Shown here: piece by piece, positions 17,911 to 27,914 of the stretch
Numbering within the stretch: position 1 is the first letter of the stretch
How the letters are laid out: every line of letters starts with the position of its first letter
Assembly (NCBI GenBank): GCA_020851465.1
Contig: JADZCR010000006.1
Location: 248,001 to 312,000, forward strand
Direction of reading: 5' to 3'
DNA from: Phycisphaeraceae bacterium
GTDB lineage: Bacteria; Planctomycetota; Phycisphaerae; Phycisphaerales; Phycisphaeraceae
Length of the DNA: 64,000 nucleotides
The notes under the pieces: model-generated
What the model saw: the letters and a program-made list of their open reading frames with translations, nothing else
What the model was told of the DNA's origin: nothing
Database searches by the model: none
Position numbers and translations under genes: made by a program

Positions 17911-20900
17911 CTATTTAACGTCCTTGCTGAGCTGGCGGTAGTAGGCGTCGATCAACCGTTGATACGCCTCAGGCCCTTTTTCCTGCATGCCTTGAATGAG
18001 CGGATCACGAACACGCGGCGGCAGGCGGTAGAGCGCGGCACCCTGGCCGTTCAACTCGATGCCCGAAAGATCGACGCTCATGATGTCACCCTGATAAAGC
18101 CCGCCCTGTCCCGTCGCGCCGGCTGCGCCGGAAGGCGGCACGGTGTAAGCTTGATTCGAGGGATTGTTCTTGTCGCTCTGACCCTGGCCGCCCATTTTTT
18201 TAGCCATGGCTGATGCGCGAGCTCGACTTGCCGCCGACATGGCGTTGCGCATGGCTTGCGAGGCCATCATCTCCCGCATCTGTGCTGCCATCGCGGAGCG
18301 TTCTTCCGGCGAGGCGTCAGCCATCTTCGCGAGCATGTCACGCATCTGCTGCGTGAGGCTGCCGGCTTTTTCGCCCTGTTTGGCCAACGCGCGTTCCTGA
18401 TCGCCAAGGTGCCGCTGCATTTCACGCTGGTGTTCCTGAAGCATCTGTCGCGGCGTCTGATTCTCAGAGTTGTCCGCTTCCACCGGCCGCTTATCACGAT
18501 CAGCGAAACGCTCGTCCTCCTCGGTCGTCCGGCCGGTCGGCAGCGCATCGACTTCCTTGTCCCACCAGTTCTTTTTTTCCTCCTCCTGTCGCGCCTTTTC
18601 CGCCGCTGCTTCCGCGGCTGCGGCGGCAGGGTCGGTTTTCGCATCGGGAGCTTTGGTCTTGTCTGGTGTGTCAGCTTCGGTCGGCCCGACCTCGCTCTTT
18701 TCCCCCGGCGGAGTCCAGGGCGCGGGCAGATCGTCGTCCGGCTCCTCCTGACCTGCCAACTCGTCACGCAGCAGGTCGCGCGCTTCCTTCAATGCTGCAA
18801 GAGCCTTGGCGTCGAGAGCCTTCTGATCCTGACTGACTTTGTTGAGCTGATTGCTGTCGGCAGTCTCGGTGGACTCCTCAAGCGCGGCCACTTGTTGCCT
18901 CAGGTCTTCCAGTTCCTGCCTCTGGGATTGCAGATCGGTGCCCAGGTCGGTCATCATCCGCGCGGCGCGATTTCCCTGCATCTGGGCGAGGATGTCGGCG
19001 ATCTGCTGCTGCACACCGGCGGCGTCCTCGCCGACCTTGGCACGAGCGGCCTGAAGCTCCGCCATCCGTTTCTGGAGTTGTTCCAGCTCGGCTTTCTGCT
19101 CGGCCGTCAGTTCCGCCAGATCACGCAGACGATCGAGTACCGCAGCGTCCATCGCCTTTTCGTCGCCGCCTTCCGCAGCCAGATCGCGGAGTTGTTTGGA
19201 AATCTCCGCCAATGCCGCTTGTTCCGCCGGAAGTGAAAACACGGATTTGGCTGCAGCCTCGGATGCCGCTGTCACCTGTTTGGCCAGATCGACTGCCTTA
19301 AACCGTTGCTCAATCAGCGCGGAGTCAAGCTCTGCCAGCTCCTTCTGCTGCTGCGGTGAAAACTTTTCAAATTGCTCTTTGAGATATTTCTGAATCTGCT
19401 CCGGTGTCATCTCCGAGCCGTCGGGATTGAGAGGCTTGACCAGCCGGCCTGCAGGTCGCGTCGTGGCGGGAAGCTGATCGAGGAGCGCCGCGGCTGACGC
19501 GGTGACCTTGTTCTGCGATTCGAGCAGCTTGGAAATATTCTCGAGCAGCGGCTTCATCGGATCATCGGCGCGCTGGAGATCAGGGGCCGCAGCCGATCCC
19601 TGAGCCGCCAACCCCAGCCGGAAAGCATCGCTGTAAGCGACCTGTTGTTTGCGATCCTTGACGACGAGGCGGTAATAGACCGACGCACCCGGAGTCAGAG
19701 CCATCAGCCTCGGATCGATCGACGAGAGAACGAGTTGATTCTGTGCCGGTGTGTCAAAGCGGGAAATCCATTTCGGATCGGCAAAGTTTTTGGTGTCTGT
19801 CCCGACCTGAAAGCCGACTTCGAGCACGCCGTAGTCGTCAAAGGCGCGGACCATCATCGGAATTGGTTCAACCTTGTCGATGGTGATGCTCGTGCCGGGT
19901 TTTTCGACGACGACAGCCGGCGGTTGATCCACGGTGCAGAGGATGGAGACCGGCTTCATCGCTGGATTTGCATCGTGACGCGCGTTGAAAAACTCGACGG
20001 CGTAGGAGCCATCCGTTTGTACGGGGATTTCTCCGCGCCATTCGCCGGACTTCGGATCATGCGCCATGGGGATCGTCGCGGTGGGTTCGAGAGTCTGCTT
20101 CTGAATCGTCTCGACTTTCCGTTGCAGGGCACCGACGCGATCGATCCACGCCCGGCCTTTGTCGATGCTGAACGTCACGCCGGAAAGCGGGAGCGGTACG
20201 GACAATGTGCCGCCCAGCAGTTTTGATCCTTCCGCTTCGAGGCGGACCCAGTTACCAAAAACGGGGATCGGCCCCATCTCGGTCGTGCGCGTGTTGGGCT
20301 TCGCGGGAGTTCCCGGCGGAGGCGGCGTGCCCCAGGCGAGTTCCAACGTCGTCGCGTTGTAAAGAAAGCTGACGGTGATCCGGTCGGGCTTATCCGCCGG
20401 ATCGAGATACGCATAAACAAAAATCGAGCCGTCGGTCGGCAGGGAAAACTTGTTGAGCCGTGTTGTGAAGCCGTAGGGCTTTCGATTCCACGCGAACGTG
20501 TGCGCCCGCGCGCCGCTGTAAACTTTCTCAGCAGTCCACTTCCAACTGCCGACCTCGGTTGCGTCGCCGGGCAGTTCATCGTCGAACCAGACCAGTTCGT
20601 TTTCGCGTGTTTCCTGCGTGGTGGTGGTTGAAGCCTTGTAGAGACGGATTTGACCGCTGACCGGATCACCGCCGACTTTCGCTTTCAATTCGATGGCCGA
20701 GCCGAGAGGCGCGCTGATCTGGGCGGTCTCGGTTTCGACGGGGCGGCGTTCGGTGATCGCCATGTAATCGGGCAGCCGGACCGCAGCCGCGAGCGATTCG
20801 ATCAGCGGTCGGCGGATCATGGTGATCTTGTGCGCGGAGGTCCATGTTCCGCCGCCTCGGATCACGTATTCATACGACGTGTCCACGGAGGAGATTTGGA

Positions 20901-21657
20901 ACTTCCCGCCTCTGCCGTCGGAGGTCAGCACCATGGGCATGGTGTGCCACTGACCGCCTTGCTGCCGCAGGAGTAATTCGAGGCTGGTCACACTGCCGCG
21001 TGTAATTCTGGCCTCAATGGTGGTCGGTTCACCCTGGAGCACGCCCGTATCACCGGAGACGGACTCGATGCGCACCCAACTGCCCGGCGCGATCGGCGCG
21101 GTGGGCATGAGAATCCGTTTAACCGCGGCATCCATCCTCTCGCCGACGACCACCAGCAGCAGCACCAGCGTCAGGAGGGTCAGCACTGCTACCGCCGCGC
21201 TGCGCCGCACCGGAGTCGGGGTGGCGACCCATTCGGGTTTGTAGCCGGCGAGCCGTTCCTGCGTCTGTTGCACGAGTCGGTTGGCGAAAGTTTCGTCCAC
21301 CGCAGCCGAGGCGTCTCGGCGGCTCAGGTCGATGACGGTGACGAGCCGGTTGTGCATACCGGGGATCATCCGCTCGATGCGAAAGGCGATGTCCTGGAGA
21401 GATTGCGGCCGCAGGGCGGGGCGGAGCATCAGGCCGATCAGTGCCGCCAGCACCACTGCCGCGAGGATGATGAAGGCCGCGACGCGCAGCGGGATCGGCA
21501 GCGGTATGAACATGTCGATGCACGACGCCAGCAGCAGCCAGGCGAGACCGGCACCGACCGTCAGTGCCAGGCCGGTCAGCAGCGTGTTGCGCCGCAGCAG
21601 GGTGCGGGTTCGGCTGACGAGCCGTTCGATCGTGGTCGCTTGCGGATTCAACTGCAT
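17911..21657 (-). CDS. Very large DUF4175-like membrane protein (cluster B)
   Basis: 1248 residues. N-terminal membrane helices (about 28-50, 58-80 and 150-172), a beta-rich extracytoplasmic part to about residue 680, then a very long coiled-coil-prone region rich in Glu, Gln, Lys and Ala (about 700-1130) and a Gly/Met-rich end. The layout matches the cluster A protein at 429-3644, and the C-terminal sequences PPELRQQISNG/DLVGAYYKALS (A) and PRVRDPLIQGM/RLIDAYYRQLS (B) are clearly alike. GGAGG lies about 10 bases before the ATG. Probably an envelope scaffold working with the neighbouring VWA proteins. Confidence 0.87.
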   Translation of the reverse strand: MQLNPQATTIERLVSRTRTLLRRNTLLTGLALTVGAGLAWLLLASCIDMFIPLPIPLRVAAFIILAAVVLAALIGLMLRPALRPQSLQDIAFRIERMIPGMHNRLVTVIDLSRRDASAAVDETFANRLVQQTQERLAGYKPEWVATPTPVRRSAAVAVLTLLTLVLLLVVVGERMDAAVKRILMPTAPIAPGSWVRIESVSGDTGVLQGEPTTIEARITRGSVTSLELLLRQQGGQWHTMPMVLTSDGRGGKFQISSVDTSYEYVIRGGGTWTSAHKITMIRRPLIESLAAAVRLPDYMAITERRPVETETAQISAPLGSAIELKAKVGGDPVSGQIRLYKASTTTTQETRENELVWFDDELPGDATEVGSWKWTAEKVYSGARAHTFAWNRKPYGFTTRLNKFSLPTDGSIFVYAYLDPADKPDRITVSFLYNATTLELAWGTPPPPGTPAKPNTRTTEMGPIPVFGNWVRLEAEGSKLLGGTLSVPLPLSGVTFSIDKGRAWIDRVGALQRKVETIQKQTLEPTATIPMAHDPKSGEWRGEIPVQTDGSYAVEFFNARHDANPAMKPVSILCTVDQPPAVVVEKPGTSITIDKVEPIPMMVRAFDDYGVLEVGFQVGTDTKNFADPKWISRFDTPAQNQLVLSSIDPRLMALTPGASVYYRLVVKDRKQQVAYSDAFRLGLAAQGSAAAPDLQRADDPMKPLLENISKLLESQNKVTASAAALLDQLPATTRPAGRLVKPLNPDGSEMTPEQIQKYLKEQFEKFSPQQQKELAELDSALIEQRFKAVDLAKQVTAASEAAAKSVFSLPAEQAALAEISKQLRDLAAEGGDEKAMDAAVLDRLRDLAELTAEQKAELEQLQKRMAELQAARAKVGEDAAGVQQQIADILAQMQGNRAARMMTDLGTDLQSQRQELEDLRQQVAALEESTETADSNQLNKVSQDQKALDAKALAALKEARDLLRDELAGQEEPDDDLPAPWTPPGEKSEVGPTEADTPDKTKAPDAKTDPAAAAAEAAAEKARQEEEKKNWWDKEVDALPTGRTTEEDERFADRDKRPVEADNSENQTPRQMLQEHQREMQRHLGDQERALAKQGEKAGSLTQQMRDMLAKMADASPEERSAMAAQMREMMASQAMRNAMSAASRARASAMAKKMGGQGQSDKNNPSNQAYTVPPSGAAGATGQGGLYQGDIMSVDLSGIELNGQGAALYRLPPRVRDPLIQGMQEKGPEAYQRLIDAYYRQLSKDVK

Positions 21658-21659
21658 AG

Positions 21660-23984
21660 TCAGTCGCCCTCCGTCGATGCGCCGGCCAGCAGGCGATTGA
21701 TCCGCTGGGCCAATCGTTCCCGGAAACCCGCGGGGCGACCGGGCCCTCTGGTGACAGCCGGACCTGAGGGGCGGAGCGTCGCCAGCAGGAATTCCACCCC
21801 GATCACCGCGAACATGACCCAGATCAGCGTCCGCCAGATTTCGCGTTTCTGCGTCAGTTGCGACGCCAGCACCGGGTCGTTTGATGAGCCGCGCAGATAC
21901 GTGATTTTCATGGGTTCGAGTGTTTGGCGCATCTGTGCTTCGCTTAACGCATCGAAGTCCGCACCGCTGATGTCGAGGTTTACAGCAAACCCCATGTCGA
22001 TGCGATCCGGCACGCCGCTGCCGGATGCGGCGCGGGGAGTTACGCGGAAGTTGTAGAAACCCTTGCGACCGGTTTCGATCATGCCGCCTACGAGTTTCGT
22101 GCCGTCGCGGTGCAGGGCGATCGCGGTCGGCTTACCTGTCGGATCGGTGGCCTCGACCTGTGCATCGTTCCAGCGATCCGTGATACGGATCGTCGCCGGC
22201 TCGTTGGGTTTGACGGCAGCAGTCGCTTCGACATTCGGCGCGCGTCGCGCGTACGCCACACCACGCAGCAGGATCGGGACAAACTCCGGCTTCAACGGGA
22301 GATTCGACCAGTCAGGCGTGGCGGAAAAACCGGCGACCAGCAGGTGCCCCTCACCCAGCCGCGATTCCACCAGCATCGGCGTGCGGTCGGGCAGACGCAT
22401 GAGTACGCTCGACCTGCCCGCGCCGGGATGTCCGCCCAGCGGCAGCTTGATCGGGAAGTGGCGGTAGATTCTCACCGTGCCGAAATACTCAGAGCCTTGC
22501 TCGTTGAAGGCGCTGAAAATCGGATGCGACAGGTCGATCCCCGTGACCGGCAGAAATCCAGCTTCGTCATCGACATTTCCCACGGGAGATTCAAGCGTGA
22601 AGCCGGGGAGATTCCATCCGGGCAGGCCGTTAGGAGTCGGAGTCGCAGGCGAGCCGAAGATGTAGGTGTTGTAGGGGGCGGGTACGACAGCAGGGCCGGG
22701 GAAAATGAACAGCCCGCCGCCAGTCTCGACGAACTTCCGCAACTTCGGCCCCCACGTCGCATCCAGCGGAACATTCGAGAGCATGATGACATCGACATTG
22801 GCGATCAAGGCATCGGTCAAAGAGGCGGGCGGTATGGCTGTCACTTCGAGCGAGGAGGCGATTTTTTTCGTGTCCACCGGCGTCTGATCGCCCCATTCGG
22901 CAGCCAGCGGTGCCGACAGCGCGGTACGGAGAAACAGGTCCGCTGATTCAGGTGCGCCGGGCGTCGCCGGAGGCGGGGCGACCACCAGCACGTTGAGCTT
23001 TGGCGCGACATTCAACGCGAAGAGATAAGCATCGTCATCGGGGAAGGCGTCGGCGGGGAGCTGGAACTTTCCGCGGAGCAGGCCCGGTTTCGACGGCGTC
23101 AGCGTCACCGCACGGGTGATCCGCTGCCCCGGCTGGAGCGACAAATTCATCTGTGTGACTTGCTGGTCGTCGAGCATGACCGAGAGCGTCGTATCTTTCG
23201 GACGGTCTTTGGAAGTGTTGACGACGGTGGCCGAGAGCATCACCGGCAGACCGACGATGGTGTTCAGCGCGCGGGGCGGATCGCCGACAGCCGCGAGATT
23301 CACCACTGGCTCGGTCGGGCCGACATTCATCACCACGAGTTGGTTATCCGTGCCGGCGAGCCGTGTGACAGGGTGCCCGCGCAGGCCGGACCATCCGCGC
23401 TTGTTGCCGTCGGTCAATACATAGATGATCCGGGTGCCTCGCGGCGTGGTGTTGAAAATGTCTTCGAGGGCTGCGGCGATGTTGCTGGGTGATGCACCGA
23501 CTTTGATCTTGCCGATTTCCTGGTCGATCGCCGCCGGCTGGCTGGCGAAGCGGTTGAGCAGGACTTCCGGTTTCTCCCCGGCACGGATCAGCGCGACGTG
23601 GTCATCCTTGGCGAGCAGTTCCACGATTTTTCGGGCGACCGTCTGCGCCCGTTCGAGGCTCGTTGATCCGCCGGTGCGCAATCCCATCGGTGCGCCGGCG
23701 TCGATGACGATCGCCACATCCCGGCCGCTCTGCCCGCCGAGGAAGTTGAACTTCTGAAGCACCGGGCGAGCAAGCAGAAACACGATCAACGCGACAAATG
23801 CTGTCCTCAACAGCATCAGGAGAAACTCCAGCAGCTTGATCTTCCGCCGCTGCTGGATGTAGCTGTCCATCAGAAAGCGATAGGTCGGCAGCTCCAGCGT
23901 GCGCAGGCGGTACAGCGTGATCAGGTGCAGTGCGATCGGCACCAGTGCCAGCGGCAGAAACCAGAGAAAGAGCGGGTTCAGCAT
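21660..23984 (-). CDS. BatA-type membrane protein with degenerate VWA MIDAS (cluster B)
   Basis: 774 residues. A BatA N-terminal module (first 80 residues, two membrane helices around a basic segment) is followed by a VWA-like domain, a GATase-like domain (NVLVVAPPPA and a GGGLFIFPGP turn) and a C-terminal membrane helix near 715-735. In the MIDAS position the sequence is DAGAP (residues 95-99) instead of DxSxS, so both metal-coordinating serines are missing; I checked this on the DNA around 23690-23715. The equivalent cluster A protein keeps DDSAS. This copy probably does not bind metal in the usual way. It lies 2 bases before the DUF4175-like gene. Confidence 0.87.
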   Translation of the reverse strand: MLNPLFLWFLPLALVPIALHLITLYRLRTLELPTYRFLMDSYIQQRRKIKLLEFLLMLLRTAFVALIVFLLARPVLQKFNFLGGQSGRDVAIVIDAGAPMGLRTGGSTSLERAQTVARKIVELLAKDDHVALIRAGEKPEVLLNRFASQPAAIDQEIGKIKVGASPSNIAAALEDIFNTTPRGTRIIYVLTDGNKRGWSGLRGHPVTRLAGTDNQLVVMNVGPTEPVVNLAAVGDPPRALNTIVGLPVMLSATVVNTSKDRPKDTTLSVMLDDQQVTQMNLSLQPGQRITRAVTLTPSKPGLLRGKFQLPADAFPDDDAYLFALNVAPKLNVLVVAPPPATPGAPESADLFLRTALSAPLAAEWGDQTPVDTKKIASSLEVTAIPPASLTDALIANVDVIMLSNVPLDATWGPKLRKFVETGGGLFIFPGPAVVPAPYNTYIFGSPATPTPNGLPGWNLPGFTLESPVGNVDDEAGFLPVTGIDLSHPIFSAFNEQGSEYFGTVRIYRHFPIKLPLGGHPGAGRSSVLMRLPDRTPMLVESRLGEGHLLVAGFSATPDWSNLPLKPEFVPILLRGVAYARRAPNVEATAAVKPNEPATIRITDRWNDAQVEATDPTGKPTAIALHRDGTKLVGGMIETGRKGFYNFRVTPRAASGSGVPDRIDMGFAVNLDISGADFDALSEAQMRQTLEPMKITYLRGSSNDPVLASQLTQKREIWRTLIWVMFAVIGVEFLLATLRPSGPAVTRGPGRPAGFRERLAQRINRLLAGASTEGD

Positions 23985-24066
23985 GGTCGCATCTGTTCTT
24001 CGGTGAGCGGCTTCCGACGCATCCGCAACGGAGTCGCGCAGGCCCAGCGGCGGGCGAAAGCCTCTC

Positions 24067-24981
24067 TCATCCTTTCATCCTTGCTCGTTGTCCCAGGTAC
24101 TCCATCAGCATCCGTTCGTAAGGCATATCCGTGGTGCAGAAGCGGTATCCGATACCGCGCTCCAGACACGCACCTTTGATCTGGTTGAGGTAGTTGCTCA
24201 TCCGTTCGAGATACTTTTGTCGGATGGATCGCGGGTTGGCGACGATGGAACCATTCCCCTCGGCATCTTTGAATCGGGTGAGCTTCTCGTATGGAAAAGA
24301 AAGCTCCGCCGGGTCCATTACGTGAAAGACGATCACTTCGTGGCGATCGTGTCGGAAATGCGCCAGACCGTCGGCGATGGCGGCGACGTCGTCGATCAGA
24401 TCACTGATGAGGATGACCATGCCGCGCCGGCGGATGCGGCCGGCCATCTGGTGCAGCACCTGTCCCAATCCAGTGTCACCGCGAGGCACGTCGCTCTCCA
24501 TCGCCTCGACCATGCGTTTGAAATGGCTTGGCGTGGTGCACGGCGGGAGGAACTGCCTTACCGCGCTGTCGAACAATGCCAGGCCGACCGCGTCGTTCTG
24601 TCCCAGCATCAGGTACGCCAGCGCAGTCGCCAGATACGCGGCATAGGTGGCCTTGGTCGGGCGGGGCTTGTCACCGCCCGGCTCGCCGGTGAAGTCCATC
24701 GACTTCGACGCATCCAGCAGGATGGTCGCACGGAGGTTGGTCTCCTCCTCGTAGAGCTTGATGTAGTACTTGTCGGTCTTGGCGAGGAGTTTCCAATCGA
24801 CGGTACGGATTTCGTCGCCGACCGTGTACGGCCGATGATCTGCGTACTCGACGCTTGAGCCGTGATAGGGGGAGGGATGGCGGCCGGAGACGAAACCCTC
24901 GACGACCTGCCGCGCTACCAGCTCCATCCGCGAGACACGGGATAAAGCAGGCGGATCAAGAATGGAGCGGACCTTGCTCAC
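24067..24981 (-). CDS. DUF58 domain protein (cluster B)
   Basis: 304 residues, GTG start at 24981, overlapping the stop of the small membrane-protein gene by 4 bases (GTGA). The DUF58 core is clear (YADHRPYTVGDEIRTVDWK, then KLYEEETNLR) and is followed by an intact MIDAS motif DASKS at 90-94. There are no membrane segments. It is the paralogue of the cluster A protein at 8506-9432 and stands in the usual place downstream of MoxR, with only a 99-residue membrane protein between them. Confidence 0.93.
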   Translation of the reverse strand: MSKVRSILDPPALSRVSRMELVARQVVEGFVSGRHPSPYHGSSVEYADHRPYTVGDEIRTVDWKLLAKTDKYYIKLYEEETNLRATILLDASKSMDFTGEPGGDKPRPTKATYAAYLATALAYLMLGQNDAVGLALFDSAVRQFLPPCTTPSHFKRMVEAMESDVPRGDTGLGQVLHQMAGRIRRRGMVILISDLIDDVAAIADGLAHFRHDRHEVIVFHVMDPAELSFPYEKLTRFKDAEGNGSIVANPRSIRQKYLERMSNYLNQIKGACLERGIGYRFCTTDMPYERMLMEYLGQRARMKG

Positions 24982-25274
24982 GGTTTGGAACTCCCGCCTT
25001 GCTCATCAGGACGAGCCTCCGCGTGTGACTGCGGCGATTTGGCACGATCAAGCGACAGCCAGAATCCGATAAACCAGGTGACCATGCCCAGCGGCATGAG
25101 CAGCGCGTAAAACCATCGCTGGTTTTCCTCCTGGGTTCCCAGCAGTCGGATCACCGCCAGCGCACCGGCACAGGTCAACATCAAGCCGAGAAACTTGCAG
25201 CTCTGGGCCGCAATGGATCGCGTGGACTCGGATGTGTTTTGCGATGGATCATCCATGACGAAGCACTGTTTCAT
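24978..25274 (-). CDS. Small two-helix membrane protein in cluster B
   Basis: 98 residues from the ATG at 25274. A second ATG at 25256 is equally possible and neither has a Shine-Dalgarno sequence. Two hydrophobic segments (about SCKFLGLMLTCAGALAVI and ALLMPLGMVTWFIGFWLSL) are joined by a short polar loop, and the C-terminus is charged and ends in Gly-Gly-Ser-Ser-Lys-Pro. No family recognised. Position between MoxR and DUF58, and the 4-base overlap with the latter, argue that it is a real part of the operon, perhaps a membrane anchor. Confidence 0.7.
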   Translation of the reverse strand: MKQCFVMDDPSQNTSESTRSIAAQSCKFLGLMLTCAGALAVIRLLGTQEENQRWFYALLMPLGMVTWFIGFWLSLDRAKSPQSHAEARPDEQGGSSKP

Positions 25275-25360
25275 CAAAAGCGAGTCGGACAATGCAATCC
25301 GCTGTGCCGCGGCAAATCAGACAAACGGGCGCTGGCGCACTCCTGAGTTACGTTCTGATG

Positions 25361-26398
25361 TCACAGTTCCGGGGTGACTTCGATCAGCTTTTCAATCACG
25401 TCATCCGTGCTGATGTTTTCGCTTTCAGCGGTGAAGTTCGTCACCAGCCGATGTCGCAGTACGGGTTTGGCGATGAAGCGCACGTCGTCGATCGAGGCGT
25501 TGGTTCGGCCGTCGAGCAGGGCCTTGGCCTTGGCTCCCAGCAGCAATGCCTGGCAGGCGCGCGGGCCTGCGCCCCAAGTGAGGTAATGGCGGATGAAGTC
25601 CGGGTTTGCCTCGTCCTTGGGTCGAGTGGCGCGGACGAGCCGCACCGCGTAGGCGGCAACCGGTCGGGCGACGATCACTCGGCGCACCACCTGCTGCATC
25701 TGGATGATCTGTTCCTTGGTCACCACCGGCTGGAGCGTGCCGCCTCGCTGTCCCGTCGTCGCCATCGCGATGTCGATCTCCTCGTCGAGCTTCGGATAAT
25801 CGACCTGGATTTTGAACATGAATCGGTCGAGCTGCGCTTCGGGCAGCGGGTAGGTGCCTTCGCTCTCGATCGGGTTTTGTGTGCCAAGGACAAAGAACGG
25901 TTTGTCGAGCGGGTAATGCACGCCCGCGGCTGTCACCTGATATTCCTGCATCGCCTGCAGTAGAGCGGCCTGCGTCTTGGGCGGTGTACGGTTGATCTCG
26001 TCAGCGAGAATCATGTTTGCGAATAACGGCCCCTTGACGAACCGCATCACACGCCGCCCGGTAGACTGGTCTTCTTCCAGAATTTCCGTGCCGGTGATGT
26101 CGCTGGGCATCAGGTCGGGGGTGAACTGGATGCGACCGAAATCGAGCGATAGCAGTTTCGAGAGCGTCGAGATCATCAGCGTCTTGGCCAGACCGGGCAC
26201 GCCTTCGAGGATGCAGTGGCCTTCGCAGAGCAGCCCCAGCAGGAGCAGGTCCATCACCTCGCGCTGGCCGACGATGACCGTGCCCATCTGCTCGAGCATC
26301 TGCCGGTAAGCCCTGGCGACGGCTTCGGCTGCCTGGACATCCTGCGGCGATGCGGGTTCGGTATGAGATGCGGCGGCGGGAACGATGGTTTGCGTCAT
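25361..26398 (-). CDS. MoxR-family AAA+ ATPase (cluster B)
   Basis: 345 residues from the ATG at 26398. The frame stays open upstream to 26689, but the extra 97 residues are Arg-rich and lack MoxR similarity; an ATG at 26497 cannot be excluded. Walker A is GVPGLAKT at 66-73, Walker B LADEI, and the sensor region reads [20 protein letters not shown]. It heads cluster B and probably powers maturation or regulation of the VWA proteins encoded after it. It is a close paralogue of the MoxR at 10678-11754. Confidence 0.95.
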   Translation of the reverse strand: MTQTIVPAAASHTEPASPQDVQAAEAVARAYRQMLEQMGTVIVGQREVMDLLLLGLLCEGHCILEGVPGLAKTLMISTLSKLLSLDFGRIQFTPDLMPSDITGTEILEEDQSTGRRVMRFVKGPLFANMILADEINRTPPKTQAALLQAMQEYQVTAAGVHYPLDKPFFVLGTQNPIESEGTYPLPEAQLDRFMFKIQVDYPKLDEEIDIAMATTGQRGGTLQPVVTKEQIIQMQQVVRRVIVARPVAAYAVRLVRATRPKDEANPDFIRHYLTWGAGPRACQALLLGAKAKALLDGRTNASIDDVRFIAKPVLRHRLVTNFTAESENISTDDVIEKLIEVTPEL

Positions 26399-26573
26399 GG
26401 AATATTCCCCAATGCGGCGCGGTGAAGGCGCAACCTGAGCCTGGCGCGAGATCGACTCAGAAATATCTGCGGTCGAGACGCCTGATTTCGTACTCATGAG
26501 TGTAGTCTTCACCCGCACGGCATGGGCGAATGATGCGCGAACGGCTGGCCGAATGGGAAGGCTGGACGGAATC

Positions 26574-27695
26574 TCAGCGTTTCGCCTTGCTCTTGTGTTT
26601 GACCCGCAGCCGTTTAGCCGCTTCGCACATGCGACTGAGTTTCTCGTAAGCCTCATCAATCGTCGGCGGCTCGCCGAAGTCGGGGGCAAACCCGCAGTCA
26701 GGGTTCAAAGCGATCCGTGAGGGGTCGATGATTTTCGCTCCCGCAGCCCCGATTGCCTCGATCTCATCAACGGTTTGCAGTTTTTCGCCGCGCACATCCA
26801 CCACGCCCATACCCACACCCAGCCGAGCAGGCAGGAGTTTGAGGTCGTCGGGTACGCCGGTTTCGTGGTAGGCGAACTCGATGTTCACCCGGTCGATCAG
26901 CGCGTCCTTGAGGCGGGGAAGGATCGGCTTGTAGTCGCCGTGTACGTCGCTCTGTCGCTTGTACACGCTGTGGCAGCAGTGGAGATGAATCTCCGCCTTC
27001 AGACCATCCACGATGCCGTTGATCGCGTTGATCGCTTCGGGAAATTGCTTGTCGATATCCCAGCCGCGCCGCAGACGGTCATCGTGCGTATCGCCGCTGC
27101 CCATCAAGCGGCGGTCGCAGAAATAAGTCAGGGCCGGATCATCAAGCTGAATGATGTCGATGCCCGCGTCCACCAGAGCAACCGCTTCCTTGCGAAGGAT
27201 CTTCGTCAGATGTTCCATGAAGTGCTGGATCGTCGGGTAGGCCCGTGTCGAAAAATCCTGGTGCCAATAGCGGATGGCGATGAGGAACGGACTGGGCAGG
27301 GCGAACTTTCTGAAACGTGTCGTGTTGGCGACGAGGAACTGAGCATCCTTGGCCCAGACCGGCTTCGACGCGGTGATCTTGTGCGTCACCACGTCGTGCA
27401 TTTTCTTTTCGCCTGCATGCTCAAAGGGCCTGATCTTTTCAAAGCCGCCGATCCGTTGGAGGAATTCCCCCACGTAATGCCGCCGCCGCCACTCGCCGTC
27501 GCTGACGACATCAAGCCCCGCCAGCTCCTGCAATCGAATAGCGAAGCGCACCACATCATCAAGGGCCGCCTTGTAATCCTTGGGTGACATGCGATCCTGC
27601 TGATCGAGCAGATCGCGGACCATTCGCGGCCGAGGCAACGAGCCGATGACATGGGTGTAGAACAGCGGAAGTTTTTTTGTTCGTGTGGTTTTCAT
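26574..27695 (-). CDS. Cobalamin-independent methionine synthase-like protein (MetE C-terminal domain)
   Basis: 373 residues, the size of the single catalytic domain of MetE (full MetE is about 750). The start [12 protein letters not shown] is the typical entry of this family. The zinc ligands of the MetE/UROD-like barrel appear present: His and Cys in IHLHCCHS, Glu in VNIEFAY, and Cys in NPDCGF. The enzyme could transfer a methyl group to homocysteine or a related thiol, but stand-alone domains often use donors other than methyl-tetrahydrofolate polyglutamate. Convergence with other pathway genes is not seen. Starts with ATG; no clear Shine-Dalgarno sequence. Confidence 0.85.
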   Translation of the reverse strand: MKTTRTKKLPLFYTHVIGSLPRPRMVRDLLDQQDRMSPKDYKAALDDVVRFAIRLQELAGLDVVSDGEWRRRHYVGEFLQRIGGFEKIRPFEHAGEKKMHDVVTHKITASKPVWAKDAQFLVANTTRFRKFALPSPFLIAIRYWHQDFSTRAYPTIQHFMEHLTKILRKEAVALVDAGIDIIQLDDPALTYFCDRRLMGSGDTHDDRLRRGWDIDKQFPEAINAINGIVDGLKAEIHLHCCHSVYKRQSDVHGDYKPILPRLKDALIDRVNIEFAYHETGVPDDLKLLPARLGVGMGVVDVRGEKLQTVDEIEAIGAAGAKIIDPSRIALNPDCGFAPDFGEPPTIDEAYEKLSRMCEAAKRLRVKHKSKAKR

Positions 27696-27914
27696 GGCGG
27701 TGGTTCTCGGAATCCGGTGGATGAGAAGTCGCGGTCAGTCGAGCTCGGACCTTGGCTGCGCAAAGAGGCAATCATCTCCACGTCAGGGGGAACCCGCATA
27801 CGTTAACAGGCGGCGGGGAAGTAGAAAACGCGGCCCGGCAAGTCTCGGTGCAGCGTGTGAACGATGCGATGCTCTGGTTCTGCAGATTGATGTGAGCCGG
27901 CAGACGGAGGAGAT

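Noticed and set aside
27696-27914. A small gene between the MetE-like and pilin-like genes
   Set aside because: Open frames here are short, without a start site or domain, and lie against real genes on either side.
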